DNA of 64,000 bases from the NCBI RefSeq assembly GCF_009759665.1, contig NZ_WQNE01000027.1, positions 1 to 64,000 of the forward strand, written 5' to 3'. This DNA is from Bradyrhizobium cajani. Its GTDB lineage: Bacteria > Pseudomonadota > Alphaproteobacteria > Rhizobiales > Xanthobacteraceae. The notes beneath the pieces were generated by a model that was not told the origin of the DNA, did no database searches, and worked only from the letters and a program-made list of their open reading frames with translations. This document shows positions 1-8,150 of this stretch, one piece after another. The position numbers and the translations under genes are program-made. Every line of letters starts with the position of its first letter. Position 1 is the stretch's first letter.

Positions 1-352
1 GGGTACCCCCAGGGGACGCAGGGGGCGTGGACTCCGGCCAAAATGCTTTTTACGCCGCGATTTAGCAGAGCGGAGAGGACGAAACAAATGATCCGGCCCA
101 CGGAGCGAGGTACGGGGGCGGCTATCCACCGGCCGGGCTGAGACGGCCTGCGCCCGGGTCAGAAATTAGCTGTCAATCACGGATCATTGACTGACAGATA
201 TTGAAATCTGTCAGCAAGACGTGTATATCCGTTCTCGGACGCTCCGATTGGGCGTCCCGCGACAAGCCCCGGGGAGCCCGACATCCGATGCAAGCTCGGA
301 TCGGAGGACGAATTGAAGAACGGGGACCGCGGACGAATGGAGACTTGAGACA
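1..352. other. No gene recognised at the window start
   Basis: I see no convincing coding frame in this stretch. The open frames on the minus strand have no recognisable content and run across the small ORF at 353 and the leader of the TetR gene. The only structure seen is the dyad cluster at 172-214, annotated separately. It may be the tail of an intergenic region that begins outside the window. Confidence 0.4.
172..214. promoter_or_regulatory. Two adjoining inverted repeats, candidate operator upstream of TetR gene
   Basis: The first dyad is GTCAAT (172-177) and ATTGAC (186-191) with an 8-base spacer. The second is CTGACAGAT (191-199) and ATCTGTCAG (206-214) with a 6-base spacer. They share position 191. 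Perfect 9-bp arms in a 24-bp palindrome fit a dimeric regulator site, and the nearest regulator gene is the TetR gene at 541. The link to that regulator is inference; the site lies about 330 bases from its ATG but only 140 from the small ORF at 353. Confidence 0.4.
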
Positions 353-454
353 ATGACGACCGAAATCATCAACTTCACCGGCACGATTGGGCATTGGCTC
401 AATTTGCTGGTGGCGCGCCAGATCGCGGCGCAGGCTGCAAAACTGCCGCATTAA
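353..454 (+). CDS. Possible 33-residue small protein
   Basis: ATG at 353 opens a 33-codon frame ending in TAA at 452-454. A GGAG lies at a plausible distance upstream. The peptide begins MTTEIINFTG, has a short hydrophobic stretch (IGHWLNLLVARQIAAQAA) that could form one amphipathic helix, and ends in LPH. It sits between the dyads at 172-214 and the TetR gene at 541, 86 bases before that start, so the two could be co-transcribed. I do not recognise a family. It may equally be a chance frame in the leader of the regulator gene. Confidence 0.3.
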   Translation: MTTEIINFTGTIGHWLNLLVARQIAAQAAKLPH

Positions 455-540
455 GGCATAGGCTTTCCGAAACGACCGGTGCGGGCGCTTCGGGAGCAGC
501 CCCATCGCTGGTGAACCCTGAACGGGAACAAGGTGCTGGC

Positions 541-1128
541 ATGAATGAAGCCGTTATCCTGACGCCGGAGCGGATCCTCGAAGTCACCGAGGACGTCTTG
601 CGGCGTTACGGACTTGCCAAGGCTACCGTGGTCGACGTTGCCCGTGCGCTCGATGTGAGCCACGGCAGCGTCTATCGCCACTTCCCGAGCAAGGCCTCGT
701 TGCGCGAGGCCGTTGCCAAGCGCTGGCTCGACCGCATCGACGCGCCGTTGCGCGCGATCACGGAAGAGCAGGGGCCCGCGCCGGCGCGGCTCGACCGCTG
801 GCTGCGTACGCTATTCGCCGCCAAGCGTTCGCGCGTGCTCGACGATCCCGAGATGTTCCAGACTTATTTGACGCTGGCGCGCGAGGCCTGCGCAGCCGTC
901 AAGTGTCACAAGGACACCATGATCGACCAGATCGCGGCGATCCTGACCGACGGCGTGAAGCAGGGCGTGTTCGCTGTGGTCGACGTCAGGACCACCGCGC
1001 GCGCCATCTTCGATGCCACCGTCCGCTTTCACCATCCGGCCCATGCCGACGAGTGGAAGGACGCCGATCTCCCCGCGCGCGTCGATGCGACGCTGGCGCT
1101 GGTGCTGCGCGGGTTGAAGGCGGCCTGA
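541..1128 (+). CDS. TetR/AcrR family transcriptional regulator
   Basis: A 195-residue DNA-binding repressor-type protein. The N-terminal helix-turn-helix is clear at about residues 27-50, with ATVVDVARALDVSHGSVYRH followed by FPSK, the hallmark of TetR N-domains. The remainder is a helical ligand-binding domain with no identifiable ligand. The ATG at 541 was chosen because GGGAACAAGG precedes it and the helix-turn-helix falls at the usual distance; an in-frame extension to 394 has no family character. No efflux or enzyme gene is adjacent in the same direction, so its target is unknown apart from the candidate dyads upstream. Confidence 0.85.
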   Translation: MNEAVILTPERILEVTEDVLRRYGLAKATVVDVARALDVSHGSVYRHFPSKASLREAVAKRWLDRIDAPLRAITEEQGPAPARLDRWLRTLFAAKRSRVLDDPEMFQTYLTLAREACAAVKCHKDTMIDQIAAILTDGVKQGVFAVVDVRTTARAIFDATVRFHHPAHADEWKDADLPARVDATLALVLRGLKAA

Positions 1129-1165
1129 GGTCGCAGGGCCCGTTCAATACGCCGTGCGGCCGCGA

Positions 1166-1471
1166 TCAACCTCTCGCCTTGTGAAGTAGAGCGCCGTCGC
1201 CAAGCGAGGGCGAGGAAGCCGAATGTCTTCGTGTGCCGAAGGCAGCGTCGGACGATGGCACGACTGGCGGACTCTCCGGATATGCATTGACCGCGATCTC
1301 GACGACCTCCTTTGACCGTCTTCGAAGACGGTAGAATGTCAGCTCCTGATCGAGCATGGGGCAGCGGAAGTGGACGATGGCGGTGTCCGGCAGGCGGCAA
1401 AGTTCGTCGATGAGCTCGCCCACTGTGATGATAGGGGGATGGTCGACTGCCTTGTGATGACCCTTACTCAT
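1166..1471 (-). CDS. Hypothetical protein, 101 residues
   Basis: Not recognised. The ATG at 1471 is preceded on the minus strand by GGAG at a good distance, and the frame runs convergently toward the TetR gene, ending 37 bases from its stop. The N-terminal half (ITVGELIDELCRLPDTAIVH) looks like a folded alpha/beta domain with a conserved-looking RCPMLDQELTFYRLRRR segment. The C-terminal third is Ser/Pro-rich and probably disordered. No signal peptide or membrane segment is seen. Probably a lineage-restricted small cytoplasmic protein. Confidence 0.55.
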   Translation of the reverse strand: MSKGHHKAVDHPPIITVGELIDELCRLPDTAIVHFRCPMLDQELTFYRLRRRSKEVVEIAVNAYPESPPVVPSSDAAFGTRRHSASSPSLGDGALLHKARG

Positions 1472-1582
1472 GACCTTTTACTCCTTCACTGCCGTACTAA
1501 CCGGAACCGGATGGGCTCCGTTCCATTTCGTTCGGCAGATTGAGACGCTTCAAGGGACCAGGGCAGTGCGGCAGCTTTGCTG

Positions 1583-2233
1583 CTAGATCCTCGTCAGCCC
1601 GCACGTCGCGGCGAGCCGCACGAGCTGCGCATCCGTGCGCGCGCCGGTCTTCGACTTGATCAGATAATGGTAGTTCTGGACCGTCTTGACGCTGAGATTG
1701 AGCTGCGTCGCGATCTGTTCGGTGGTGGCGCCACCGGCGAACTGGCGCAGGATCTCGATCTCGCGTTCCCCCAGTTGATCCAGCGCAGAGCCCGATGACA
1801 GGCTGTCCTCGGCCAGAATATGCGCGATGTCGTCGCTCATGGCGCGTTCGCCGCGCGCAACGCTGCGGATCGCATTCACGACCGCCGACGGTTCGCTGCT
1901 CTTGGTGACGAAACCGCTGGCGCCGGCATTGAAGGCGGCCTTCACCAGCACCGCCTCGTTGTGCATGGTGAAGACGAGAATCCGCGCCCGTGGGCTGCGC
2001 GCGCGGATGTTGCGGATCGCTTCCAGGCCGCTCGCGCCGGGCATCGAGATGTCCATCACGATGACGTCGGGATCGTGCGTCTTGAAGGCGCTGTAGGCAT
2101 CCGCCGCGTTGTCGGCTTCCGCCACGACATGGAGATCGCCCTGGCTCTCCAGCACGCGTCGGTAGCCTTGCCGGACGATCGGATGATCGTCGACCAGCAG
2201 CACCGAGATGCCTGTTGCCGCAACCTCGCTCAT
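1583..2233 (-). CDS. NarL/FixJ-type response regulator
   Basis: A 216-residue two-component response regulator. The receiver domain (about residues 9-125) has acidic D15-D16, phospho-acceptor D61 in VIVMDISMPG, a conserved Thr in VFTM and K111. A LuxR-type helix-turn-helix follows at about 152-216 (LGEREIEILRQFAGGATTEQ, then NLSVKTVQNY). The start at 2233 gives MSEVAATG just before the receiver; a longer frame upstream overlaps the kinase gene and lacks family character. It follows the kinase gene at 2241-3611 with a 7-base gap, so the two form one operon and a cognate pair. Confidence 0.92.
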   Translation of the reverse strand: MSEVAATGISVLLVDDHPIVRQGYRRVLESQGDLHVVAEADNAADAYSAFKTHDPDVIVMDISMPGASGLEAIRNIRARSPRARILVFTMHNEAVLVKAAFNAGASGFVTKSSEPSAVVNAIRSVARGERAMSDDIAHILAEDSLSSGSALDQLGEREIEILRQFAGGATTEQIATQLNLSVKTVQNYHYLIKSKTGARTDAQLVRLAATCGLTRI

Positions 2234-2240
2234 GTCGGCC

Positions 2241-3611
2241 TCACGCGGCGAGCGGGATGGTGGCGGCGACCCTGAGGCCACGGGTCGCGGGCAGGATCGA
2301 CAACGATCCGCCGGCCGCCGCGACGCGTTCGCGGATGCCGGTGAGGCCGAAGCCGGCCGACTGCGCCACGCGGGCCGCATCGCCGCCGCCGTCGTCCTCG
2401 ACACGGATCAGGAGCGCGTCATCCTCGCCGGCGCGCCGCTCGATATGCAGGGAGATCTCGCGCGCCGAGCTGTGGCGGAGCGCGTTGGTCAGGCATTCCT
2501 GCGCCACGCGATAGGCGGTGGTGGCGGCCGGGCCGCTGATGTCGGTGAGGTCGCCCCTGAGGTCGAGCTGGATCGTCGGCCGCGCCGCGCTCTGTGAGCG
2601 CCAGCTATCGACCAGATTGACGAGGCTCGCCTCCAGCCCGAGCTCCTCGGGCAGGGGATTGCGCAGGCGTTTCAGCGCATCGCGCAGCGAGGCCATCAGA
2701 TGATGAGTGGCCTGCGAGATCATGCGTGCATCCTGCGCGATGCCGTCATCCTTGCTCTCCTTCGCGCTCGCCATCTCGATGGTGTTGGCGAACGCGAGGA
2801 TGGCCGAGAGATTCTGCCCGAACTCGTCGTGTAGCTCGCGGGCGAGTGCGCGGCGCTCGTCGTCGCGGATCTCGATCAGCCGCCGCGTCAGCGCCGCGCG
2901 CTGCTCGGTCGCTTCCTCCAGCCGGCCGCCGAGCGCATCGACGGCATTGCCGATCATCGCCAGCTCCATGGAGCGAAAGCGCGGCAGTTGGGTGCGGTAC
3001 TGGCCGCGCGCCATGCGTTGCAGGGCGGCGACGATCGCCTGCGCCGGCGCCAGCGCATGCGCGATTGCGAGCGAGGCCAGCAGCGCGATCGCGGCCGCCA
3101 TCAGCAGCGCGACGTCGATCACGTTGAGGATGTATTCCCAGGCGAGCGAGACGGCGGCTGCGGCGTCGGGCGTCGCGACGACCGTGCCGGCGGCCGCCGC
3201 GCGGGGGCTGACGGGCCGTATCACCTCGGCATGGCTGCCAAGAAAGGTCGGCACGATGGCGGTGAACCAGCGCGGCGGCGCCTTGCCTAGCCCCTCGCTC
3301 TGGCCACAGAGCGGCTTTTCGAATGCCGCGGCCGGCTGGAACTCGACACAGACACCGGGCGAGATCAGCTTCATCGTGTCCAGCGTACGCCAGTCCGGCA
3401 CCGGCAGCAGGTGCTCGCGCGTTCTGCTGCTGCGCAACAAGAGCTCGCGCCAGTACAGCGCCTGAAGCGCCTGCGCGACCCGCTGGGCCGAGGCCGCCGT
3501 CGCCCGGTCGACGCTGCGATAGGCGTCGAATGTGGCCCACAAGGTCGCGGCCGCCAGGCACAGGGCCACGATGAGAAGCAGACGGGCGACGAGCTGAAGC
3601 ACGAGGCGCAT
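2241..3611 (-). CDS. NarX-like sensor histidine kinase
   Basis: A 456-residue membrane sensor kinase of the HisKA_3 class. TM1 lies at about residues 8-27, then a periplasmic loop of roughly 130 residues, TM2 at about 162-186 and a HAMP-like linker. The dimerisation box ERRALARELHDEFGQNLSAI carries phospho-acceptor H261. The C-terminal ATPase domain ends with GFGLTGIRERVAAAGGSLSI, typical of NarX/LiaS kinases. The start at 3611 puts TM1 at the N terminus; the frame could extend further upstream without support. It is translated just before the NarL-type regulator, its likely partner. The stimulus is not evident. Confidence 0.9.
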   Translation of the reverse strand: MRLVLQLVARLLLIVALCLAAATLWATFDAYRSVDRATAASAQRVAQALQALYWRELLLRSSRTREHLLPVPDWRTLDTMKLISPGVCVEFQPAAAFEKPLCGQSEGLGKAPPRWFTAIVPTFLGSHAEVIRPVSPRAAAAGTVVATPDAAAAVSLAWEYILNVIDVALLMAAAIALLASLAIAHALAPAQAIVAALQRMARGQYRTQLPRFRSMELAMIGNAVDALGGRLEEATEQRAALTRRLIEIRDDERRALARELHDEFGQNLSAILAFANTIEMASAKESKDDGIAQDARMISQATHHLMASLRDALKRLRNPLPEELGLEASLVNLVDSWRSQSAARPTIQLDLRGDLTDISGPAATTAYRVAQECLTNALRHSSAREISLHIERRAGEDDALLIRVEDDGGGDAARVAQSAGFGLTGIRERVAAAGGSLSILPATRGLRVAATIPLAA

Positions 3612-3794
3612 GCGATCACCCCCAACGTTTGGTAAGGTCAGCCTAACAACGCCGCCGCGCCTTGCCAATTGCGGGGTTCGGCGGGTTTGCAGCTCGGGCA
3701 AATTTCCCAACCCGGATTGGGCATGGCTCTTTGGACCGGGCGCGGCGGCTTTGATCTAATCGGCGGGGAATCGTAGTAGGTGGAGCGGCGCAGC

Positions 3795-4580
3795 ATGAGT
3801 TCGATGACGATTGGACCGATCGCGGGGCCTGCGACCGACCCGTCCGAGCGCAGTGCGCTCCTGTTCTGGATGATCTTCACCGGGCTTTCGATCTTCGCCG
3901 TCGTGCTGCTGTGGCGCTTCGGCCTGATCCATCTGATGCTGACCTCGGACCGCACCTACATTTCGAGCGTGATCGCGGTGCTTTATGTCCTCACCTGCGG
4001 CCATTGTTTCCTGCGGACGCGGGCGATTGCACGTGAGGGCGCAGCGGCGCGACGTTGCCGCGCGGTGCTCTCGGCTGTCGGCGGCACCAAGGCGCTCGAT
4101 GCGGGCGCGACGGCGTTGCCGCGCGGGCTGGTGCGGGATCACATCGAGAGCCTGGTGACCAAGGCCGCCGCGCAGGACTACCGGCCGGTCGACCAGACGC
4201 TGCTGCTGCGGACGCTGGCCGACCGCCTGCGCGGCTCCAACGGTTTCGGCGCCTTCGTCTCCGATACGCTGATGAAGCTCGGCCTGCTCGGCACTATCAT
4301 CGGCTTCATCATCATGCTGGCGCCGATCGCGGGTCTCGATGCCGCCGACAAGGTCGCGATGCGGTCCTCGATGGGCCTGATGAGCGACGGCATGGCGGTT
4401 GCGATGTACACGACGCTGGCGGGCCTCGTCGGCTCGATCCTGGTGCGCATCCAGTACTACATGCTCGATGCCGCGACCCAGCGGGTGTTCTCCGATGCCG
4501 TGGTGCTGACCGAGACCTATGTGACGCCGGTCCTGGAACGCAAGGGTTCTGGAATCAAGGGTTCTGGGACGCCGTCATGA
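3795..4580 (+). CDS. MotA/TolQ/ExbB-like proton channel family protein
   Basis: A 261-residue inner-membrane protein with hydrophobic segments at about 21-41, 56-74, 159-180 and 200-220. The last two, GLLGTIIGFIIMLAPIAG and GMAVAMYTTLAGLVGSIL, match the conserved channel helices of the MotA/TolQ/ExbB family. In that family the subunit forms a pentameric ring that uses proton flow to drive a partner protein. The ATG at 3795 follows GGTGGAG and was preferred to a GTG 15 bases earlier. Its stop overlaps the next start (ATGA at 4577). The gene opens a five-gene operon ending with a protein kinase. The last codons contain a short duplicated GGTTCTGG motif. Confidence 0.85.
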   Translation: MSSMTIGPIAGPATDPSERSALLFWMIFTGLSIFAVVLLWRFGLIHLMLTSDRTYISSVIAVLYVLTCGHCFLRTRAIAREGAAARRCRAVLSAVGGTKALDAGATALPRGLVRDHIESLVTKAAAQDYRPVDQTLLLRTLADRLRGSNGFGAFVSDTLMKLGLLGTIIGFIIMLAPIAGLDAADKVAMRSSMGLMSDGMAVAMYTTLAGLVGSILVRIQYYMLDAATQRVFSDAVVLTETYVTPVLERKGSGIKGSGTPS

Positions 4581-5263
4581 TGGATGATTTCGGTCTCTAT
4601 CCGCGCGAGGAGCCGTTCGATCCGCTGGGCGTGATGCTGTTCAAGGCGCTCCAGGTGATCGCTTTCCTGTTCTTCCTCGCATTGCTCGCGGTCTCCCCGG
4701 ATGCCAAGGACGGCAAGATCGACTCCAAGGCGGAGTTCATGATCACGCTGGACTGGCCGGACAATCACCCCGACGATCTCGACCTGTTCGTGCAGGATCC
4801 CGCCGGCAACATCGCCTGGTATCGCCATCGCGAGGCCGGCTTCCTCACGCTCGACCGCGACGACCGCGGCGGGGCCAACGATTTCATCATCGTCGCCGGC
4901 AAGAAGATCGCCTCGCCCATCCGCGAGGAGATCGTCACGGTGCGCGGCATCCTCGCCGGCGAGTATACCGTGAATGTCTCGCATTTCGTGGCGACGACAG
5001 GCGAACCCGTCACGGCCAATGTGAAGGTGCAGAAGCTCAATCCGACCGCGCAGGTGGTCTTCGACAACAAGTTCACACTCGACCACACCGGCGACGAGAA
5101 GACCGCGGTGCGGTTCCGGATCGATGCCGAGGGCAAGGTGGTCAACGTGGATCAGCGGCCGAAGTCGCTGCTGGAGACGTTCCGCAGCAGTTGGCGCAAC
5201 GGCGCCGATCTCGACCCGAGGACCGGTGTGAGCAAGAACACTACGAGGGTGCGCCGTGACTAG
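4577..5263 (+). CDS. Single-pass exported protein, possible ExbD/TolR-position partner with YfaP-like domain
   Basis: A 228-residue protein. A short cytoplasmic start carries D15 directly before a single membrane helix (about 17-39, LGVMLFKALQVIAFLFFLAL), a layout like ExbD, TolR and MotB, where such an Asp is the proton-carrying residue. The exported part contains ITLDWPDNHPDDLDLFVQDP followed by AGNIAWY, resembling the YfaP/DUF2135 beta-sandwich seen in surface or VWA-linked proteins. No TolR-like or OmpA-like peptidoglycan-binding domain is seen. It overlaps the channel gene by 4 bases and the next gene by 8. The partner role is inference from topology and position. Confidence 0.7.
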   Translation: MMDDFGLYPREEPFDPLGVMLFKALQVIAFLFFLALLAVSPDAKDGKIDSKAEFMITLDWPDNHPDDLDLFVQDPAGNIAWYRHREAGFLTLDRDDRGGANDFIIVAGKKIASPIREEIVTVRGILAGEYTVNVSHFVATTGEPVTANVKVQKLNPTAQVVFDNKFTLDHTGDEKTAVRFRIDAEGKVVNVDQRPKSLLETFRSSWRNGADLDPRTGVSKNTTRVRRD

Positions 5264-5861
5264 TCTGCAAACGGTCATCCTCACGCTGTCGGTCGCCTAT
5301 GCCGTGATCGGCGCGCTGCTGCTGGTCGTGCTGGTCTATGCGCGCCTGCACTGGTCGCTGAAGGCCGTCGCGGTGGTCGTGACCAGCGCCTTCTATGTCG
5401 TCAGCTTCACTGAGATGCGCGGCCTGCTCGGCTGGGCCAGCGCGGACCGGCTGCCGGCCTCCTTCAAGCTGCTGAAGGCCCGCATCGTCGAGCCCCATTC
5501 GCTAGAAGGCGATCCGGGTTCGATCTACTTCTGGGTCGAGGCGCTCGATGAGGACAATCGCCCGAGCGGCATTCCGCGGGCCTTTCGTGTGCCCTACAAT
5601 GACAGACTGGCCGACAAGACCCATGCCGCCGAGAACGAGATTGCGTTGGGACACCCGCAAGGCGGCCGCGCGGCCGATTTCGGCGGCGGCGACGGCAGTC
5701 TGATCGACATGGTCCGGGAATATGTGACGCCGAAGACCATTCTGGAGACCAGCGGCGGCGATTCCTCGACCGGCGAGTTCAACGCCCCGCCGGCCGGCGC
5801 CCAAGGCGCCGTGTTCACGCCGATCCCGCCACCCCGGATGCCGCCGAAGGACGAGCAATAG
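5256..5861 (+). CDS. Membrane protein of unknown function
   Basis: A 201-residue protein with two N-terminal hydrophobic segments (about 6-28, VAYAVIGALLLVVLVYARLH, and 34-50), then a polar domain of about 145 residues containing GSIYFWVEALDEDNRPSGIP and a Pro-rich end (FTPIPPPRMPP). The start overlaps the previous gene by 8 bases, indicating translational coupling. I do not recognise the family. Its place between the channel and partner genes and the phosphoesterase suggests an accessory membrane subunit of the same complex, which is inference only. Confidence 0.65.
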   Translation: MTSLQTVILTLSVAYAVIGALLLVVLVYARLHWSLKAVAVVVTSAFYVVSFTEMRGLLGWASADRLPASFKLLKARIVEPHSLEGDPGSIYFWVEALDEDNRPSGIPRAFRVPYNDRLADKTHAAENEIALGHPQGGRAADFGGGDGSLIDMVREYVTPKTILETSGGDSSTGEFNAPPAGAQGAVFTPIPPPRMPPKDEQ

Positions 5862-5976
5862 GCTCTTCACCATCGATCAGCCCGCGCTGGTAAACGGCGC
5901 GGCTCTGGCGCATCTTCTTGACGTCCCTCAATTTGGCCTTATCGGGCTTCAATAAGAATTGGCGGGTGGAGGGTGC

Positions 5977-6717
5977 GTGCTTCTCGCTGTCTTCTCGGAT
6001 ATCCACGGCAACCGGCAGGCGTTCGAGGCCTGCCTGAAGGTGGCCCGCGCGAAGGGCGCGGAGCGGTTCGTCCTGCTCGGCGACTTCGTCGGCTATGGTG
6101 CCGATCCGGAATGGGTCGTGGATACCGCGATGGCGCTCGTCGCCGGAGGCGCTGTGGTGGTTCGCGGCAATCATGATCAGGCGGTCAATTCTTCCGCCGA
6201 GACGATGAACGCCGAGGCGCAGATCGCGATCGAATGGACGCGCGGCCGGCTCGACGCCGCGCAGCGGCGTTTCCTGGCCGAATTGCCGATGCTGGTGGAG
6301 GACGGCGACCGTCTCTTCGTGCATTCGGAAGCCTCCAGCCCCCAGCGCTGGCACTATGTCCGATCGACGGCGGATGCCGCCAAGAGCCTGATCGCGACGC
6401 CCGCCCACGTCACGTTCTGTGGGCACATCCACAGGCCGGCGCTCTATTCGATGTCAGTGACGGCGAAGATGACGAGCTTTGTGCCGAAGACCGACGTCCC
6501 CGTGCAGCTCCTGCGCGGGCGGCAATGGCTGGCCGTGCTCGGTTCGGTCGGCCAGCCCCGCGACGGCGATCCGTCCGCATCCTTCGTGCTGTTCGATACG
6601 GTCTCGTGCCAGATCACCTATTGCCGCGCACCCTACGATATCGAGATGGCGGCGAGCCGCATCCGCCAGAACGGCCTGCCGCACTGGCTCGCCGACCGGC
6701 TGTCGCAGGGACGCTGA
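5977..6717 (+). CDS. Calcineurin-like metallophosphoesterase
   Basis: A 246-residue phosphoesterase with the full set of dinuclear-metal motifs: FSDIHGN (D8, H10), GDFVGYG (D36), GNHD (N65, H66) and a later GHIHRP. This layout is typical of the diadenosine-tetraphosphatase, YfcE and PPP-like branch. The GTG at 5977 is preferred because GGTGGAGG precedes it; a TTG at 5959 in the same frame has no better site. It is separated from the upstream membrane gene by 115 bases and from the kinase gene by 5. Opposing phosphatase and kinase neighbours suggest a reversible phosphorylation pair, but the substrate could also be a nucleotide. Confidence 0.85.
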   Translation: MLLAVFSDIHGNRQAFEACLKVARAKGAERFVLLGDFVGYGADPEWVVDTAMALVAGGAVVVRGNHDQAVNSSAETMNAEAQIAIEWTRGRLDAAQRRFLAELPMLVEDGDRLFVHSEASSPQRWHYVRSTADAAKSLIATPAHVTFCGHIHRPALYSMSVTAKMTSFVPKTDVPVQLLRGRQWLAVLGSVGQPRDGDPSASFVLFDTVSCQITYCRAPYDIEMAASRIRQNGLPHWLADRLSQGR

Positions 6718-6722
6718 CGGCG

Positions 6723-8144
6723 ATGCCGAAACCCCTGGTCAAGTCCGGCGCAGTCATCGACAGCTACACCATCGGCGAATGCGTCCATGCCGGCGGCATG
6801 GCGACGCTGTGGACCGTCACCCATCCCGGCATCGAGGTGCCGCTGCTGATGAAGATTCCGCGGGTCTCGGAGGGCGAGGATCCCGCCGCGATCGTCTCCT
6901 TCGAGATGGAGATGATGATCCTGCCACGGCTTGCGGGGCCGCATGTGCCGGCTTGCTTCGGCACCGGGGATTTCGCGCACCAGGCCTATGTCGTGATCGA
7001 GCGCATCTCCGGGACCACGCTCTACAAGCGGCTGCCGGACCTGCCGCTACCGTATGACGAGGCGCGGCAGCTGGTCGCCAGGATCGCGACCGCGCTCGCC
7101 GACCTGCACCGGCAGAACGTGATCCACCACGACATCAAGCCGAGCAGCATCATGTTCCGCGACGGCGGCGAGGCGGTGCTGATCGATTATGGCCTGTCGC
7201 ATCATGACCATCTGCCCGATCTCTTGCAGGAGGAGTTTCGCCTGCCTTACGGCACTGCGCCCTACATGGCGCCGGAACGGCTGCTCGGAGTGCGCGACGA
7301 TCCGCGCAGCGACCTGTTTTCGCTCGGCGTGCTGCTGTATTTCTTCACCACCGGCGAGCGGCCGTTCGGCGAGGGCGAGACGCTGCGTGCGATGCGGCGC
7401 CGGCTGTGGCGCGATCCGCATCCGCCGCGCGCACTTCGCGCGGACTATCCGCCCTGGCTCCAGGAGGTGGTGCTGCGGTGTCTGGAGATCGAGCCGGTGT
7501 GGCGCTATCCGACCGCCTCGCAGCTCGCCTTCGATCTCATCCATCCGGATCAGGTCAAGCTCACCGCCCGTTCGGAGCGGCTGAAGCGGGATCCCCTCAG
7601 CGTGGCCTGGCGGCGCCGCTTCAATCAGGGTGTCATGGCGCCCCGGGCGAAATCGGATGTCGCTGCGCAAATCGCCTCCAGCCCGATCCTCGCGGTCGCG
7701 CTCGACACGGTGGAGGGCGCACCGGAGCTGAACGAGGCGCTGCGCGTGACCACCGAGCGCATTCTTGCCACGCTGCCTTCCGCCCGGCTCGCCTGCGTCA
7801 ACGTGCTCAAGCTCAATCGGATCACGATCGACCGGACGCTCGACGAGCAGGGCTCCAACAAGCATGTCGACCGCCTGGTCGCGCTCCGCCATTGGGCGAC
7901 GCCGCTCAAGTTGGAAGAGAGCCGGCTGTCGGTTCACGTGCTGGAGGCGGTCGATCCCGCCGCTGCGCTGCTGGAATTCGCCGAGGTCAATCAGGTCGAC
8001 CACGTCATCATCGGGGCGCGGCAGAGCTCGTTCCGTCGCACGCTGCTCGGCAGCGTCTCGGCCAAGGTGGCCGCGGAGGCGGCCTGCACCGTCACCGTGG
8101 TGCGGCCGCCGCGAATGGCCGCGGATGCGGATGAGGTCGGATAG
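6723..8144 (+). CDS. Ser/Thr protein kinase fused to universal stress protein domain
   Basis: A 473-residue soluble protein. The N-terminal Hanks-type kinase covers about residues 14-275: Gly-rich loop CVHAGGMATLW, ATP lysine K44 in LLMKIPR, catalytic D137 in HHDIKPSS, metal-binding D155 in DYG, and YMAPE (E185). The loop has HHD instead of HRD and S142 where most kinases have the Mg-binding Asn. A UspA-like domain follows at about 320-465, ending in GARQSSFRRTLLGSVSAKVA, which carries the ATP-type G-2x-G-9x-G(S/T) motif. No membrane helix or extracellular sensor is present. It starts 5 bases after the phosphoesterase and closes the five-gene operon. Confidence 0.9.
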   Translation: MPKPLVKSGAVIDSYTIGECVHAGGMATLWTVTHPGIEVPLLMKIPRVSEGEDPAAIVSFEMEMMILPRLAGPHVPACFGTGDFAHQAYVVIERISGTTLYKRLPDLPLPYDEARQLVARIATALADLHRQNVIHHDIKPSSIMFRDGGEAVLIDYGLSHHDHLPDLLQEEFRLPYGTAPYMAPERLLGVRDDPRSDLFSLGVLLYFFTTGERPFGEGETLRAMRRRLWRDPHPPRALRADYPPWLQEVVLRCLEIEPVWRYPTASQLAFDLIHPDQVKLTARSERLKRDPLSVAWRRRFNQGVMAPRAKSDVAAQIASSPILAVALDTVEGAPELNEALRVTTERILATLPSARLACVNVLKLNRITIDRTLDEQGSNKHVDRLVALRHWATPLKLEESRLSVHVLEAVDPAAALLEFAEVNQVDHVIIGARQSSFRRTLLGSVSAKVAAEAACTVTVVRPPRMAADADEVG

Positions 8145-8150
8145 GTGGGA

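Noticed and set aside
173..505. Minus-strand 110-codon frame at the window start
   Set aside because: No motifs, no ribosome site, and it crosses the dyads and the leader of the TetR gene.
3795..8144. Zorya-type anti-phage system
   Set aside because: The first gene is MotA-like as in Zorya, but no OmpA-domain MotB-like protein, helicase or nuclease gene follows.
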